A stretch of 57,813 nucleotides of DNA, taken from contig NW_019091522.1 in NCBI RefSeq assembly GCF_001949145.1, forward strand, positions 295,924 through 353,736, given 5' to 3'. The DNA comes from Acanthaster planci. Lineage: Eukaryota > Echinodermata > Asteroidea > Valvatida > Acanthasteridae. Shown piece by piece: positions 12,269-25,269 of this stretch. Positions within the stretch are counted from its first letter, which is position 1; each line of letters starts with the position of its first letter. A program made the translations under genes and the position numbers. The notes beneath the pieces were generated by a model. That model was not told where the DNA came from and searched no databases. It was given only the letters and a program-made list of their open reading frames with translations.

Positions 12269-13162
12269 CTGATTCACAAGCAAGGACAAAAGGAAAAACG
12301 TTATGCTGTTCATAATAAATTTGAAAAACTGAAGTCTAAATATACAAATTGAAGGTGTGGAGCAATGGCAAATGAAAGAACCAACTTATCTATGGAACAC
12401 TTATCGTAACATTTCATTATAAGAAAACAAAAACACCTTGCACTGTAAACTGGCACTTCCACACTAATGGGGTACAACTGGCTGCAAATTTGGGATTTGG
12501 AAGGGGGCCACTGGAGGGTACAGCAAAGCAAGTATTTTTGTAAGATATTTTGTTCAATTTTTTTTGCTGTACATGTACATTTCAAAGCGTTAAAATAATC
12601 ATGTGTACAAAAATTGTAGAGGACTTTCTCTGGACTTCAGAATACACAGGGGTCACCAGATATAATTATGTAACTTGGTCAGAATTTTTGCTACAAATTG
12701 ACAGGACACTAATTATCATGTGCATTAACTTACTAAAATTTCCTCTCGTTTGTATTCATACCCCATTTATAATTGTTAAAAGCCAAAACAAGCACAATTT
12801 TCTTGGTCTATTAACATACATAATGTGGACAGAAATTTCGAGACAAATTTCTGTCCACATCAATACTGTCCATATGGAACATTCTGGACTTAATATCCTG
12901 CAGCATCTTAAAGTTGACGGTGAACTGTCTTGGTTTTTAAAGGGAAAGTGACGTGGGGATCAGAATTTAAAAAGCACAATATTTATGTGGAAAGACAAAC
13001 ATATTTGGATACTAAACCTCAACTTTGCTGTAGTTTGTTCTCAAAGCCAAAGTCCATTTAAAAAGGACATATATTCGGTGAGATTTCCACCATCCCAAAA
13101 AATGACTGCATCCTAATCTTTTCAGTTCTGTAATGTGGTTGCAAGATGTGAGTTTTGTTTAC
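12269..13162 (-). other. Intron within the ETS domain (894 bp)
   Basis: Phase-0 intron from donor GAG|gtaaac (13163/13162) to acceptor tcag|GTG (12269/12268). No coding content. It contains one perfect hairpin at 12823-12860, listed separately. Confidence 0.95.
12823..12860. repeat. Perfect 16-bp inverted repeat with 6-nt loop
   Basis: ATGTGGACAGAAATTT at 12823-12838 faces its exact reverse complement at 12845-12860 across CGAGAC. It lies in the short intron that splits the ETS domain. It could be a cruciform or RNA hairpin or a remnant of a small inverted-repeat element. Confidence 0.85.
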
Positions 13163-13326
13163 CTCTTCAGGTTCAATCAGCTTGAATTCCAGTCCGTGGC
13201 CTGTCCAGGCAATGAAGCCCCCGTTGGCCGGGTCTTCAAGGAGCGTGACCAGAAACTGCCAGAGCTGCAAGGAGCCACGGCGCTGGTAGGGTGGCCCATC
13301 ACGGAATGCCTCTGGCTTGGTGTCAC
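13163..13326 (-). CDS. ETV1/4/5 (PEA3): PEA3-subfamily ETS factor, exon with first half of ETS domain
   Basis: Acceptor ctttcag at 13327-13333 and donor GAG|gtaaac at 13163/13162 on the minus strand. The 164-nt exon completes a split Gly codon and encodes residues 238-292. A short linker with FRDGPPYQRRGS, the block just before the ETS domain in ETV1/4/5, leads into SLQLWQFLVTLLEDP (helix 1), FIAWTGHGLEFKL and IEPEEV. The invariant Trp residues of ETS helix 1 and of the following strand are present. Joined to 11891-12268 it gives a complete ETS domain of about 82 residues (roughly 257-338) with no frameshift. The linker upstream of the domain is short compared with vertebrate homologues, so a small additional exon in the 17-kb upstream intron (phase 1 on both sides) cannot be excluded. 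Confidence 0.97.
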
Positions 13327-13793
13327 CTGAAAGGGTGTTGGCAGAATACATATCCAATGAGTTCACATCTTGGTGCAGGCTCGCCTTGCAAAATACTTTT
13401 TTCTTTCTCACACTATGCTGGCACTAACGTCTTGGGAAATTGGAATAGCTGTTTATGTAAATTACATTATTGGTGTTAATATCTTTGAACAAATGGCTGC
13501 TTCCCACTGGATACTGGTAGCCGCATGCCAGGGTTTCACTGCATATCTGCATGTAATTAGCACACTTGATTACCACTTTTCACAGATGAATTCTGCACGT
13601 AGTGCATATGTTTACAACTGTTGCACGACTGACAATAATTGGTTCCCTAGGAAAGCCCAGGGAGGAAGTACCAGTAAAGAAAAAAATAAACAAGACATTA
13701 GTGTGAACAAGCATCCCCATCTAATAATTGAGTCATTAGAGGGCACACTATGCACAATCCATTATCAAGCACTTAGCACCTTGGTGCTTAGAC

Positions 13794-13821
13794 CATAGAG
13801 CTACAAACCGTAGCTCTATGC
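13794..13821. repeat. Short hairpin, 11-bp stem
   Basis: CATAGAGCTAC faces GTAGCTCTATG across a six-base loop. Perfect stem in intronic DNA; function unknown. Confidence 0.6.
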
Positions 13822-14475
13822 TTAGACTAGGTGTACGCCAATAGACTGATGCACTGCAGTAGAACTAACCTGTGCCTGTTTCCTTCAACTTGAGGCACAC
13901 AAGCGTTTCAGTAGGTCAGAGCATTTTATGAGTCATAAATTTACAGTGTTTAACATGGGCTACTTGAACATGTACTTAATGCATGTCAGCATGGTACCAA
14001 CATGGTAATGACTTCTAATTCTAGCTGCAGAATCATCTTATACCTAAGACTCCAAGACAAAGCTGCCCAAGTATTCAATACACAACTGAAAATGACAGAT
14101 GTACGGAGCTGGGAGTGTTTCCTGTTGGTATGTTGTTTGTTGGGTTGGTTGTTTGTTTGGTTGTGGGTTGTAGGGGTGTTTGTTGGTTTGCTTGTAGCCA
14201 GTTCTATTTCTCACAGCCTTTGTTGAATTGTGAGGTAGCCTTGCTGAAAGGGAAGCACCATATACCAAATAATCTAAGACAAAACTTTTAAAATTACATC
14301 CACATACACATAACACTTTGCTTTGAGTAGAGTTGGTGATACTTTTAATTTACTTTTTTTTACACACTCTATGGGCCGTACTGTATATTCATGCTAGGGC
14401 ATATGGTGAGGGAAATGTGCAAAGAGTCATATGGTAAGAAATGCTTCACTTTTGATTTGGCTCATTATAAATACA

Positions 14476-14950
14476 TTAACCCTAACCCCCTTCCCTAACT
14501 TTGCCAGCACTCTACCCTGCNNNNNNNNNNNNNNNNNNNNNNNNNNNNNNNNNNNNNNNNNNNNNNNNNNNNNNNNNNNNNNNNNNNNNNNNNNNNNNNN
14601 NNNNNNNNNNNNNNNNNNNNNNNNNNNNNNNNNNNNNNNNNNNNNNNNNNNNNNNNNNNNNNNNNNNNNNNNNNNNNNNNNNNNNNNNNNNNNNNNNNNN
14701 NNNNNNNNNNNNNNNNNNNNNNNNNNNNNNNNNNNNNNNNNNNNNNNNNNNNNNNNNNNNNNNNNNNNNNNNNNNNNNNNNNNNNNNNNNNNNNNNNNNN
14801 NNNNNNNNNNNNNNNNNNNNNNGTTGCACCCAGTGACATCCAACAGCTTCCTAGACCCCCTTCCCTAACTTTGCCAGCACCCTACCCTGTTGCACCCAGT
14901 GACATCCAACAGCTTCCCTAACCCTTCCCTAACTTTGCCACCACCATGCT
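14476..14950 (+). repeat. 64-bp-unit minisatellite interrupted by an assembly gap
   Basis: The unit contains TTCCCTAACTTTGCCAGCAC, then CCTACCCTG, TTGCACCCAGTGACATCCAA and CAGCTTCC. Units start at 14491, then 14861 and 14925 after the gap (spacing 64 bp); the last is diverged. The run begins with TTAACCCTAAC (14476-14486). The open frames of poly-X residues here are only the gap being read through. Confidence 0.85.
14521..14822. other. Assembly gap (302 N)
   Basis: Run of undetermined bases inside the 64-bp minisatellite. The true array may be longer or shorter than the gap. Confidence 1.
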
Positions 14951-14989
14951 GCACCCAGCGACATCAGGCAGCTTTAACCACTCGGTGCT

Positions 14990-15460
14990 GGGGTTTCCGG
15001 TACCGGACTCCTTGGTTTGTACACATAGCTGGGCTGCCTGAAATCGGACAAAGGAGCTGGACCTTGTAAGAAAAGACCATATTTGGAACAAAAGAGCCAC
15101 TGCTGGGAATGACTATCATTTTTTCAGCTGGCATTAGCGGAGGTAATGAAACAATATACCACTGTTTGCGGCATTCAGTGCCCGCGGATTATCAGTGGAG
15201 ATAAAAGTACTCCAGCACTCTAGCGATGAGCGATAAAGTACCGCTGCAGGCTTATCCGGCCACATTTGAAAAGATGCCACTACCATTCAGCAATGCACTG
15301 AGCCAATTTCAGGAACCAAGGAAATTACGCAACACCGCACAATCTGGGCTCTCTTTACTGGGCGGCAGGCCTGGCTGCAATACTCGTGTGTCAGCGGAGG
15401 TTGCCTATCAGATTGGAGTAGCTACCAGGCAGTCATTTGTGTGGGTGTAAACGCCCAGTA
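14990..15460. promoter_or_regulatory. Candidate intronic enhancer with a perfect CArG box
   Basis: Complex, non-repetitive sequence with balanced composition, unlike the AT-rich intron around it. CCATATTTGG at 15077-15086 matches the SRF consensus CC(A/T)6GG exactly; GATA-type sites follow near 15199 and 15231. Regulatory function is inferred from composition and motifs only. Confidence 0.35.
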
Positions 15461-16399
15461 AATGAAGTTATGAATTCTTGAAGAATTTTGAAAATGGGAA
15501 ATTTTGAAAATCGCCTGAGAACTCGTCCCGCATATCCAAATTCCACCCGGCAGGTAGTGGTTAATGTTTGAAGCCTGGGGAATCCAATATACAACACCTA
15601 CAGCACCCTGTTGAATCCTGTTGGGTTCAGTATGGTTAGGGTTAAGGTTGAACAGGTACATGTACACAACTATTACATGAATAGTTGTGCAAATACATTT
15701 TCCTACGCAGCTGCAATCAAATTACAAAATGAACGCAGCAATAAGTTATGTTGATGTCTTTGCCATGGAGATTTCCCTATATAACAAACTAGAGTCCTTT
15801 CTTGTGTGCTTGTTTCTGGATATATGTGCACATATGTTCCCAAGGTGAACCATGCTCAATCATGTACGTGTATACTGCATCTGTGAACAAAAAAGTCCAG
15901 CACTGTGACTGCTGCCCTTGTTCTCCATGAAGTTCCAACATTTTGTAAACTGTGGCAATCTTCAAATCGAATAGTTCCTACAAGTACAGAAGAGAGTTAT
16001 ATTTGTATATTTGTAACATATTGTTATACATGTATCACTTATTTTACATATTATAATATTTGGTCTTTAAAAATTAATGTCAGTGACCAAACATTTTTTT
16101 GTGGAAAGTGTAACATCTCAGCATTCAACAGATTTCCTTAAAACTCCTCTTTCGTTGTAAGGTGGGGAACAATGAAGACGACAATAACGATTCCCTTCAT
16201 CTTTACAGCACTACCCAGTGGTGTGAACAGCTCAGTTAATTGCCAGACCAGAAGGTGCCTGACATCTCATCACAGAAGTGCTAGTTTGTTTTTAATTCAA
16301 CCCTGGTCTGAAACTTATGGACATGTACAAACGGCATACATCTAAGCTCAAAGCCCAACACAATCGAGACCATTTTTTCCCCCTCCTCTGCCCCCCTTT

Positions 16400-16960
16400 C
16401 AGTTCATATAATGCCTGTCAGGTCCCATTAGCCCAAGATTAGGACACAAAGCAAACAAGTTGTCGTATCTGGCGTGGCCGATTGCGTTTAATAGGCGGCC
16501 AGGACAGGCAGAGCTAATCAGTCCCGTTTTTCTTGATGAATGACTGGCATCGCGGCTCCATTTTTTGTGCCGTTGTTGGCCAGGGAGACTTGTCAGGTTC
16601 TCCCATTGTTGCACTTTCTCAGCCCCGGGCATGCCCCCCATACGCCCTGGCCAACCATCTCTCACTGCGATCATAGGGGATTACCATCATCAAGGTCTTC
16701 TTTTTTTCTCCTTTCCTTCCCACTTTCCCCCCTTTTCCAAACCCCCTTTTTCCTATCACCATTTGCAGTTTAATGCATCTAGCATATTGTCAGCTAAGTA
16801 ATCACACCAGGCTGCCAACGAGAGAGACTTTTGTGGGAGTGATGAATTAAGAATCCTCCAGCCCTGACGGTTAACTGATTGAAGCGCAGTCAAATCGCTT
16901 TTAGTTGTGCTGGTCTTATCCCAGTAAAACCACTTTGCTGTTCCATCATTCATGAGTGTA
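16400..16960. promoter_or_regulatory. Candidate intronic regulatory block
   Basis: A stretch of high sequence complexity with CG dinucleotides, homeodomain-type cores (TAATCAG, ATTAAG) and GATGAATGACTGG, in an otherwise AT-rich intron. No protein content is convincing in any frame. It resembles conserved non-coding DNA of developmental genes, but conservation cannot be tested here. Confidence 0.3.
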
Positions 16961-19900
16961 CAGCTACACGTATTGTCTTTTTTTTTTTCGTGTGGACCGA
17001 TTACATTCTCATTTCTTTTTGCTGGCCGACTGGGCCCATCTGTTTTATCATTTCATGGGGAAAAAGATACAGATTGCAGGGCACGATTTTAGTTAAGAAT
17101 AACTGTAAAATGTATGAGAAATGAAGAAGCACACAGAACTACGTGTACAGTAACCATATTTACCTTCAGGGATCTTCTCAGGAACACTGGCATCATCAAA
17201 GAAGTGTCTAGCTGTATGTTCAGGAATACATCCTACCAACAGATTAAAAAAGAACAGTCCACTAAGAGCACGAAGTTACCTCAAAACCAGGCCAGAAATG
17301 ACAGGTAAACATAAATTTCAGACACACGGCACGGTATAAAAATCCTTATTGTTACAAAAAAATGGTACATGTACATGTGAATAAGAAAGTTTGCTAAATA
17401 TTCAATTTCAAACAAAAACTGTATTTACTTTATGAATACCAAGTTTGAAATGTAAAATCTGTTCTCATAAGATTCTATGACTTTCCCACAAATTTTGCAA
17501 ATGTTAACAAAAAAATTCCAGGACTTTTGTAGGCCTGGAAAAATATGTGGTCATTAACCTAATCACAAAATACTTCATTTACCATTACTGGCCATCCGGA
17601 CCAGTGCAGTCATATCTGGACTAGTCTGTCACTAGCTGGAGTGGTACCTGCCGCATTTTATACATTAAATTGAAAAATAAGGCTTGGCTGGTCTTCGTCC
17701 AATGGGAGCCTGCAAATCGCAGCGCGTCCACCTTACGAACCAGATTGGGATGGAGTAGCCTGTCTCAAATCAGAGTATCAGCATGTGTTTTACGCAGTAG
17801 GCATTATTACTTTTCAGCGGACATTATCAAATGTTAACACTCGTTAAAGTTGCACGTTGTTGAATAAGGACACTTATGAATGAGTTATAATTAAAAGATG
17901 ACAAATCCGTATTAATGTCTGTTAAAAAAAACCAGACACTAGACTCCAGTTTACATTAACATTGCTCTTGAAAATTTCTTCAGCATCTTCATTACCAACA
18001 TCTGTAAATTAATATTCTGCAGTGCAAAGTGTGTTCAAACTTTTTCTTCTAGACAAGACATGGGGGTAAGAATAAAACGACATGAAATACATTCTAAAAT
18101 GTAGAGCCAGTTGGAGATAAAACTTGGGGAATCTTTCATTGGTGATTTTAGTCAAGGTGTATTTCACATCTAGCAACAAAGCATTAGGCTCTGCTCAAGT
18201 CAGAAAACTTTACCAGTAAAAAGAATGAGCATCTTCTTTTGAAAGAAATGTCTTCTTTTTGGAAGAAATACTTATTATGCACAGTGAAGCATCACTGGAA
18301 TGAGCACTGAAAAAAAACACCACCTCTGCAAGGTTGGCGATTTTTTGATGAAAAAAAAACACACCAAAATCAGATTTGTTTATTTAAATGTGATTTTAAA
18401 CTTTAAATTGGATTAAGTCTTAAACCTTGAAGGAACTTAAATTCATTTTGAATGAAAAGGAATGTTTTTACAACTGAGGAAATGTAAGCCGTACTCGCAA
18501 AAGGTTAATGGCCAACAGGGTCCATGCATATATCACAGGCACTAGTGCAAGCATCAGCTTCATGTACATGTATCAGTGTAGCACAGACACGTAGACAGCC
18601 AAGTACGTGGGACCGGGGGTGTTAATAGACTAATCACTGCAGTGTGCACAGGGCAATGATCACATGGAAAATCACATTTTGTTGGATTACTACACGTACT
18701 AAGATGAGGATTTTGACCTTGAGATGAAAACATATAACTGAAATACAAACAAGAGATATCCAATTTGTAATCAAAGTCTTCATCAAATGTTTTGATACAT
18801 GTAGTTTGGATTGTTTCCAATGACGTTTGCATGACAATTAATATTGTTGAATGCAGACATGATTACTGTGCCATGCTTCATAGGTCTGGTGCAGTGTACT
18901 GGCTCCTGGCTATTCCACTGTCATTCATGTAATTTAATGGCAGAAACCAGCAAAACACTACTTCCAACACCATATGCCATACAACTGGTACTTTCACCTC
19001 TGTTTGAGATGAAAAAAGCTTGTCGTGCTGGGGATTATGTCTTGAAAACTGAAGTTGGAAAGTTTTCTGTAGTTTCTACACGTGATACTTTTTTTCTTGC
19101 AAATGGGAGCACATATTTAGTATAACATGGGGACAATCTTGCCAACAATTGTGATACAAATACACAAATGTTTGGGCACAAAACTACGCCTTGACTGATG
19201 CACTGGACTTCAAGGACTTGAAACTGGTCAAAGACAATATTTGAGGGAATTTAGCCACCAGACCAGTGTCATGTTCAACCCCTGATAACTAAAATATGAA
19301 GGCTTCAACCAAACTAAAATCCTTGGCTAAAAAGAAAAAGGAACAGATTGTAAGCCATGATCTGCAGAGCACACCCAGGGTAGTTTTCCAATTCAAGAGA
19401 TCTGAAGATCAAATGTCACTAATACCCCTTTGATGACAAAGTTACCTGCGAGGCAACCCTTCCAACTATTCCTTCAAATTTTGTGCAAAATGACTATGAG
19501 GCTGTCTGGCAAATCACTGGCACATGGCCAACATCAAAAAGTCAAGTCTGTTTTTGTTGTGCGTTATGGGGGGGGGGCTTAAACGAACAGGATATGACAT
19601 GGCGGCAAAAATGATTGGAAGTGGTTTGAAATACCTCATAATCAAAAGTGGAACGGATTTACAATCACTGTAACATCTTTGTTGTCACATCAGTCTTAAT
19701 AAGTATTTGTTCTTATGTAAAGATTAGAAAATATTTGGTCCATTACTAGTAGTATTTTTAGCCAACTGCCTTATATGCCTTGCAGCATATGCCATAATTA
19801 TAGTAAAGAGGAACAGTTCCAATCATATAATGCAGTACATGTAGATGTATACTTGCAGACTTTAATTGCTTGGAACTGACAAAAAAATTTTTGTAAGAGC

Positions 19901-21045
19901 TTGGTTAATGGACGTTTGGCAAGCAACCGATCCTAAAATACATATAACTCTGGATACAGCCCTCTAACAGACAATATGACCCAAGAAATAGGATGACTCA
20001 AGCCCTTCCACTGTATATTTCAACTGGTATGAACATTTTAGCTTAATCTGCATGACAAGGGAACATACTGAGGCCTGTGTCACTGACACTAAGTAATATG
20101 AGGATCATCCAAGAGATGGCTGAAACAGGATTAACTTCAGAAACTTGATTGTAAATACAGCAAAGTTCAGCTGTACATTATAATGATGTTACCAACTGCC
20201 TGCCCTATAGTCTTAAATAAATGTAATGCTCTGCTATCAACATGTACAATCCCCCCTCCCCCAGTGGACTGGTATACTTGCCAAGATGTTACAAAGTAAC
20301 CAGTCATTAAATACAAGAGATGATACTGGAACAGGGCAGGCTTTGTCTGACCAAATCTCTTGCCACTTACCCTCAGTATTTCCTTGGTGGTTGTACATTT
20401 CCCCACGCTGGAACCCCATGCAACAGGAATTGGGTACCTCTGAAAAAAGTCAAGATCAATATAAACACAATCAAATTAAATCTTGCAAATAGACTGCATT
20501 TGGCATTTTTCAGCAGACCTTCCGACAAAGAAACAGGTAATAAAATGACAGCCAGAAACTTTTTACAGGTGCAGGTGCAGAAAATTGGCAGCCATTTTGG
20601 AGAGAGCAAATTTTCTTAAACACAGCCCAGTTTCTTCAAATTCACCTTTGTGAAACTTAGCTCCGACAAGTTTAATTAAAGGGAAAACATCCTGTGGGTT
20701 GTTGCCTCATATACCCTTGGGCACATGTTACGTGTAGTTGGTGACTGAAGATTGCAAATTGTACCAACTGCATACCAACAAACCAAGCTAGCTACAGATT
20801 TTTTGTGGCAATATTTGACAATTTAGCTTGCAAGTGATCTGAGCAGCTACATGTACCATTACCACTAGATGCACATACATGTACATGGACTCTATGCCAC
20901 CTTTTAGTCACTCTTCAAACTGAAACCAACTATCATCTCCAAATGTGAAGTTCACATCATACTCACTTCCAACTACAAGCACAACCAGAGTGAAATGAAC
21001 ACCCCTCATTAACAACTGTTTATGTCATCTTGCAAAATGTACACA

Positions 21046-21226
21046 CAGTCAACCCTCGTTAGTAAGAGCACTGTCAATACAAGATTCTGCTTATAACAAG
21101 GACATTTTTTGGTCCCAATCCTTTCTTTTTCATTGTTTTCATTCCTGATAATGCAAGATTCCTGTTATAACAAGGTACATGTAATTTACCAACTCTGAAG
21201 GACCTCTTATTAACGAGGTTCAACTG
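21046..21226. mobile_element. Short pogo/Tigger-like MITE (181 bp)
   Basis: The left end CAGTCAACCCTCGTTAGTAA and the right end (reverse complement CAGTTGAACCTCGTTAATAA) form terminal inverted repeats. CAGTYRAACCTCGTTA-type ends are characteristic of pogo-superfamily elements. Inner repeats also pair (CTTATAACAAGG and CTGTTATAACAAGG are direct sub-repeats). There is no transposase frame, and a flanking TA duplication is not evident. Confidence 0.6.
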
Positions 21227-22279
21227 CAGCATGGGAGTTACTCCAAAGGCTTTCACATCTGAATAATTTGGCAGCTGTGGGGCAAAATCTTGTGTGTGAT
21301 CATTAAATAATGATTCCGTCATCACAACAATGGGAGAATTCTCAACAGTGTGTTTTGTGTTGTGGCAGTGTGCGGTGGAGTGTGTTTCCTCTTTGAACAC
21401 TGGGCTATTGTTTGGTGCTTCCTGTTCTTTATTTTCCCAATCTTATCCTTGGTAGGCTAGCAGGGAATGCCATATGTATATTAAAACATGAGCAGGTGAC
21501 CAAAGCTTTTATGAAGCTTATAGGCTGACAGCGGCACCATGCTTTGGGCTACGACTTTTACAAGCCCTGGACAAGTTTACCAGGGAACCTTCTGAATCCT
21601 GCAGAATCTTCCACTATGTAGGAAAAAATTGGACTTTCTTTGCACTTCAAGTTTCAAGGATCACAGGGTCCCTGTGAAGCTGGGACAGGGTTCAGATGTG
21701 CCTTCCTCATTCATACAAACTCCTACAAAATCCTCCAAAACTCCTTGTGAATTTGACAGGGAGGGGAGTTATGGTTTAATTGTACTATGAATAGAAATTT
21801 GGCTTAATGGAGAAAATGCCATATTATTTTGGAATGTACGATGTATCGATTATGTACAATTTTGGAGAAACTGCATACCAGGCAAACAATACTTGTAGCT
21901 GTACATGTGGTCGTTGAGAAAATGTTGTACAAGAACTAGGTGATAATGGCATGTAGATAACACATCAAAATGTAACACTGTTCCTGCAGTTTCTGTATGC
22001 ACAAAACAAAGTCTCAGACATCTGCAGATAAAGAGAAGGAACTATCATTTTTTACATTAACCCATGTGTTTCAGAAATACAGGAGGCACTCCTGTATTAC
22101 TAGGCAAATTAAACCTGAGATTTGCATCTGCCCAGAGTCATATCATCACAATATCAACTTCCATCCAAACCAGTTTCAAGGAGGCAAAAAAAAAGACAGA
22201 TTGTTGTGTTTTTATTACAGATGGTTAACACATCCACTACCAGTTGATTGCCAAAGGCCCCCTTCCCTCATCCAACTCC

Positions 22280-22600
22280 AATGAATAGGGCTCCTGGCAT
22301 GGAGCGTCCATCTCAAAGTTCAAGAGCAGAAGCAACACAAGGCAATCTGCAAATTAAACCCTCCCCGCTGTCGTTATGTTTGTGGGGCGAACACTAGTCT
22401 GACTAGTCAACCGGGCAATGGGGAAGGGGGGGAGGTTTAAGGCCGCAAGCAGTAGGACCATGTGTCACCGCCATTAATATCACCAATCGGCTAATGATGA
22501 TTAAGTACAAAGCGAAAAACGAGCCGTTAACAGCAAAAACAGATAGGTCCTCTTCGTTCAAGGAAAACGTTGATTGCGTACAGAATCAGGGCATGAACGG
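22280..22600. promoter_or_regulatory. Candidate intronic enhancer with homeodomain dimer site
   Basis: Dense cluster of developmental motifs in complex sequence. TAATGATGATTA at 22492-22503 is a palindromic paired-type homeodomain dimer site with four-base spacing. CCAAT (at about 22483), CATTAATATC and GCGAAAAACGAG lie close by. The open frames are short. Function is inferred. Confidence 0.4.
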
Positions 22601-25269
22601 TACATGACTCTTTATAACAAGAGAGGGCTTTAATGTAAGTATACCAGTACATGTAGTTCAACTAAGGTTCCTAATCCTAATTGGGGATGTTAAGTCTTCT
22701 ATCCTTTTTGGGGGGGAGGGGAAGGGACAGCATCATGGATTTAGCAGAAAAACTGGCACACATACCAGTAACAAGAGCAGATTGCTACGAGAAGAATGTG
22801 CATGTAAAACGTTGGTGGGCACCACAAGATGAATGAATATTAACTTGCCATGTATTCACCATGTACATCATCCATTAGCAGAATCGCCAACAAGAGATCA
22901 GTGCAAACTCCATGCCACACCACCACTGATTAATGTCTGTAATTTGCAATACAGCCCGCACTTTGTTTCTCTGTTTTTTTGGGGGGGGGTGTCTTCCACA
23001 CTTCTCTTTTCAGAGCCATGCTGGCCACTGAAAATTGATAGAAGGGCCTCTATTTTCTTGACTTTCCACTACTTCTCCAGATGCAGCCAAACTTTAATTA
23101 ATGACCCTAGGACCACAGGGCCTGCGCAAGCTTGTAGTGTTTGGCCAGCGTAATTAATATAGTTGATGCCATTGCGGCTAAGTGGCTGGAGCGTCTTGGC
23201 CCATGTAATTGTATAGCAATTGCGAGTCATCTTCTGGTATAAATCACCGGCCTGTGGGTGCTATGTACATACCATTCTATATTTCATTATTCTAATCCAT
23301 CTTTCTCAGGTCCCCAAACCCCTGTTGTCTAGTACCAGTTTGAGAGTTCGTCTGTACTCCCCTCCAAACTTCTTGTCCAGATTCCCAGAATAACGAAGTC
23401 TCCTTACTTTCATCATGTCTTTCCCTGGTGGTGTGGGTACCTTGCAGCATCCCAACTATTCAAAAGTAGTGTTTGCATTCAGTTTGCATGGGGGAGATAA
23501 CATTCACCAGGACAATGGCTACTTTTCCAATTCTAAGATTTCTAAGCATCCTGGGAAATTTTCTGTTAAATTTTCCTAGTCTAATGGTTACTTTTACAGG
23601 CCAAACTGTGCCCAGTGAAATTTTGACTCCGGGGTAAATTTTTCTGAGACAGCAAGTCCAGTGCAAGCGATGCAAGCCTCACACAGCTGCAAAGTTGGCT
23701 CCAGCATGAATATCATACCGTACTTCATACACTATACCCCAGCTGGCGATGCATGGAGGGAGCAATTACTTTGGATGGGAAATTCCGAACCAAGTTGCGG
23801 GGACATATATCTGTCCTTGTGATGGATTCATCCCCCTAATAACTATCGTTTAACATATGTAACATGCCATCCCTAGAACAACGGTGTCAGCACGCATCGC
23901 GTGCCCACATTAATGTGTCAGGTTTTGGCTAGCCACTCATTTCTCCACACAATGTGCTTCTTTCATTTTCAAATGTTTATTCAGTTGTTGCTATTAATGT
24001 TTTTTTCTTATGGATCAATGTTTTGTAAAACCTTACCAACTAAGATGCTGTTTTCCACTTAAATGCGATCGTGGATCCCCTTTTCAAATTCTAGTTAATC
24101 AAAAACCTTTTTTTTTTATCAAAGTCATACTAGTTAATATTAGGACCACTAACATTGTAAAGACATGAGGCAAAGCTGTCCAATGATGTGTATTTGTGGG
24201 TAACGCCAGCTGATAAAACTGCAGAAAAGTAGAAGAATTTGGACAATTTAATTTTGATCATCATCTCAGCAAAACCACACATATACGAAAAACAGAACAT
24301 CTCTTTTGGCAATCTAAGAAACTGTCTGGCTTGTTTTACTCGCATGGTTTTTGTGCTTGTACCGGTCTGTTCCATTCCACACAAACAGTTAAAAACAGCT
24401 TCATTTATGCTCTTGCTTCTTCTAAAGCGACACGTACCTGTATCTCTCTCCAATTTTTTCCAGTAGATTCTCTGCTTTATGCCCGATGTGCGATGCAGGT
24501 GCAGAGAATTATTTTCAAATCATAATCACAAAACATTTCTCTGACGTGATACCACACCACGCTGCTGCCATTGATATTAGTTAATCCCTGAATAAGCCAT
24601 ACAGTATGCTACGTCATACCTCTCTGTAACGCACCTTAAGTTCTTACTATTGATGTAGTCAAAATGCCTGCTTGTGTCCAGCTAGGCTAAGAATAATGGT
24701 GACTTCATTTAGAACTGAATATGGCAATGAAGTGAACTACATGTGAATGACAGAGTGAGAAAGGAGTTCCCCTTTTTTGAAGGGAAGGGGTTGAATAAAA
24801 TTGTGCCCATAGAGCCTTTGGATTTTTTAATTTAAACTGACCACGACAAGAATATGATCTGCCTGTATGTCATTGGTTTAAACGTTTTGAGAAAGTCAAA
24901 AATTTCAAGAATTTTTATTCTATTATATTTTACTTATTTCTTTTGGGGGAAGGGTGCTTGGGGAGATTAGGACACATCATGTATATATAAATGTACCAGG
25001 TATGTGGTATATATATAAAACACATTTTAACAAATTAATTATAAGGAGATATACTGTACACTTAATCCATAAAAAAAAGGGATGCATGTATCAGTTATGA
25101 AATTGTTCACAACTTTTATAGCGGCTGTGTACAAGTACCGAACAAAGAGCGGACAGGTTCATTCAGATTTATCTTTTGGTGTGGAGATAATTTCTGTCAG
25201 TGCTCCATCATTTTACCCGCGTCAATTCACACGGGGGAAGAGTTAAAAAAAAACTGCTTCAACGGTTAC

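Noticed and set aside
11912-12352. 146-codon plus-strand open frame
   Set aside because: Exact antisense of the ETS terminal exon; it arises from the GC-rich coding sequence on the other strand.
14427-14868. Open frames of 105-145 codons across 14.4-14.9 kb
   Set aside because: They consist mainly of undetermined residues from the assembly gap.
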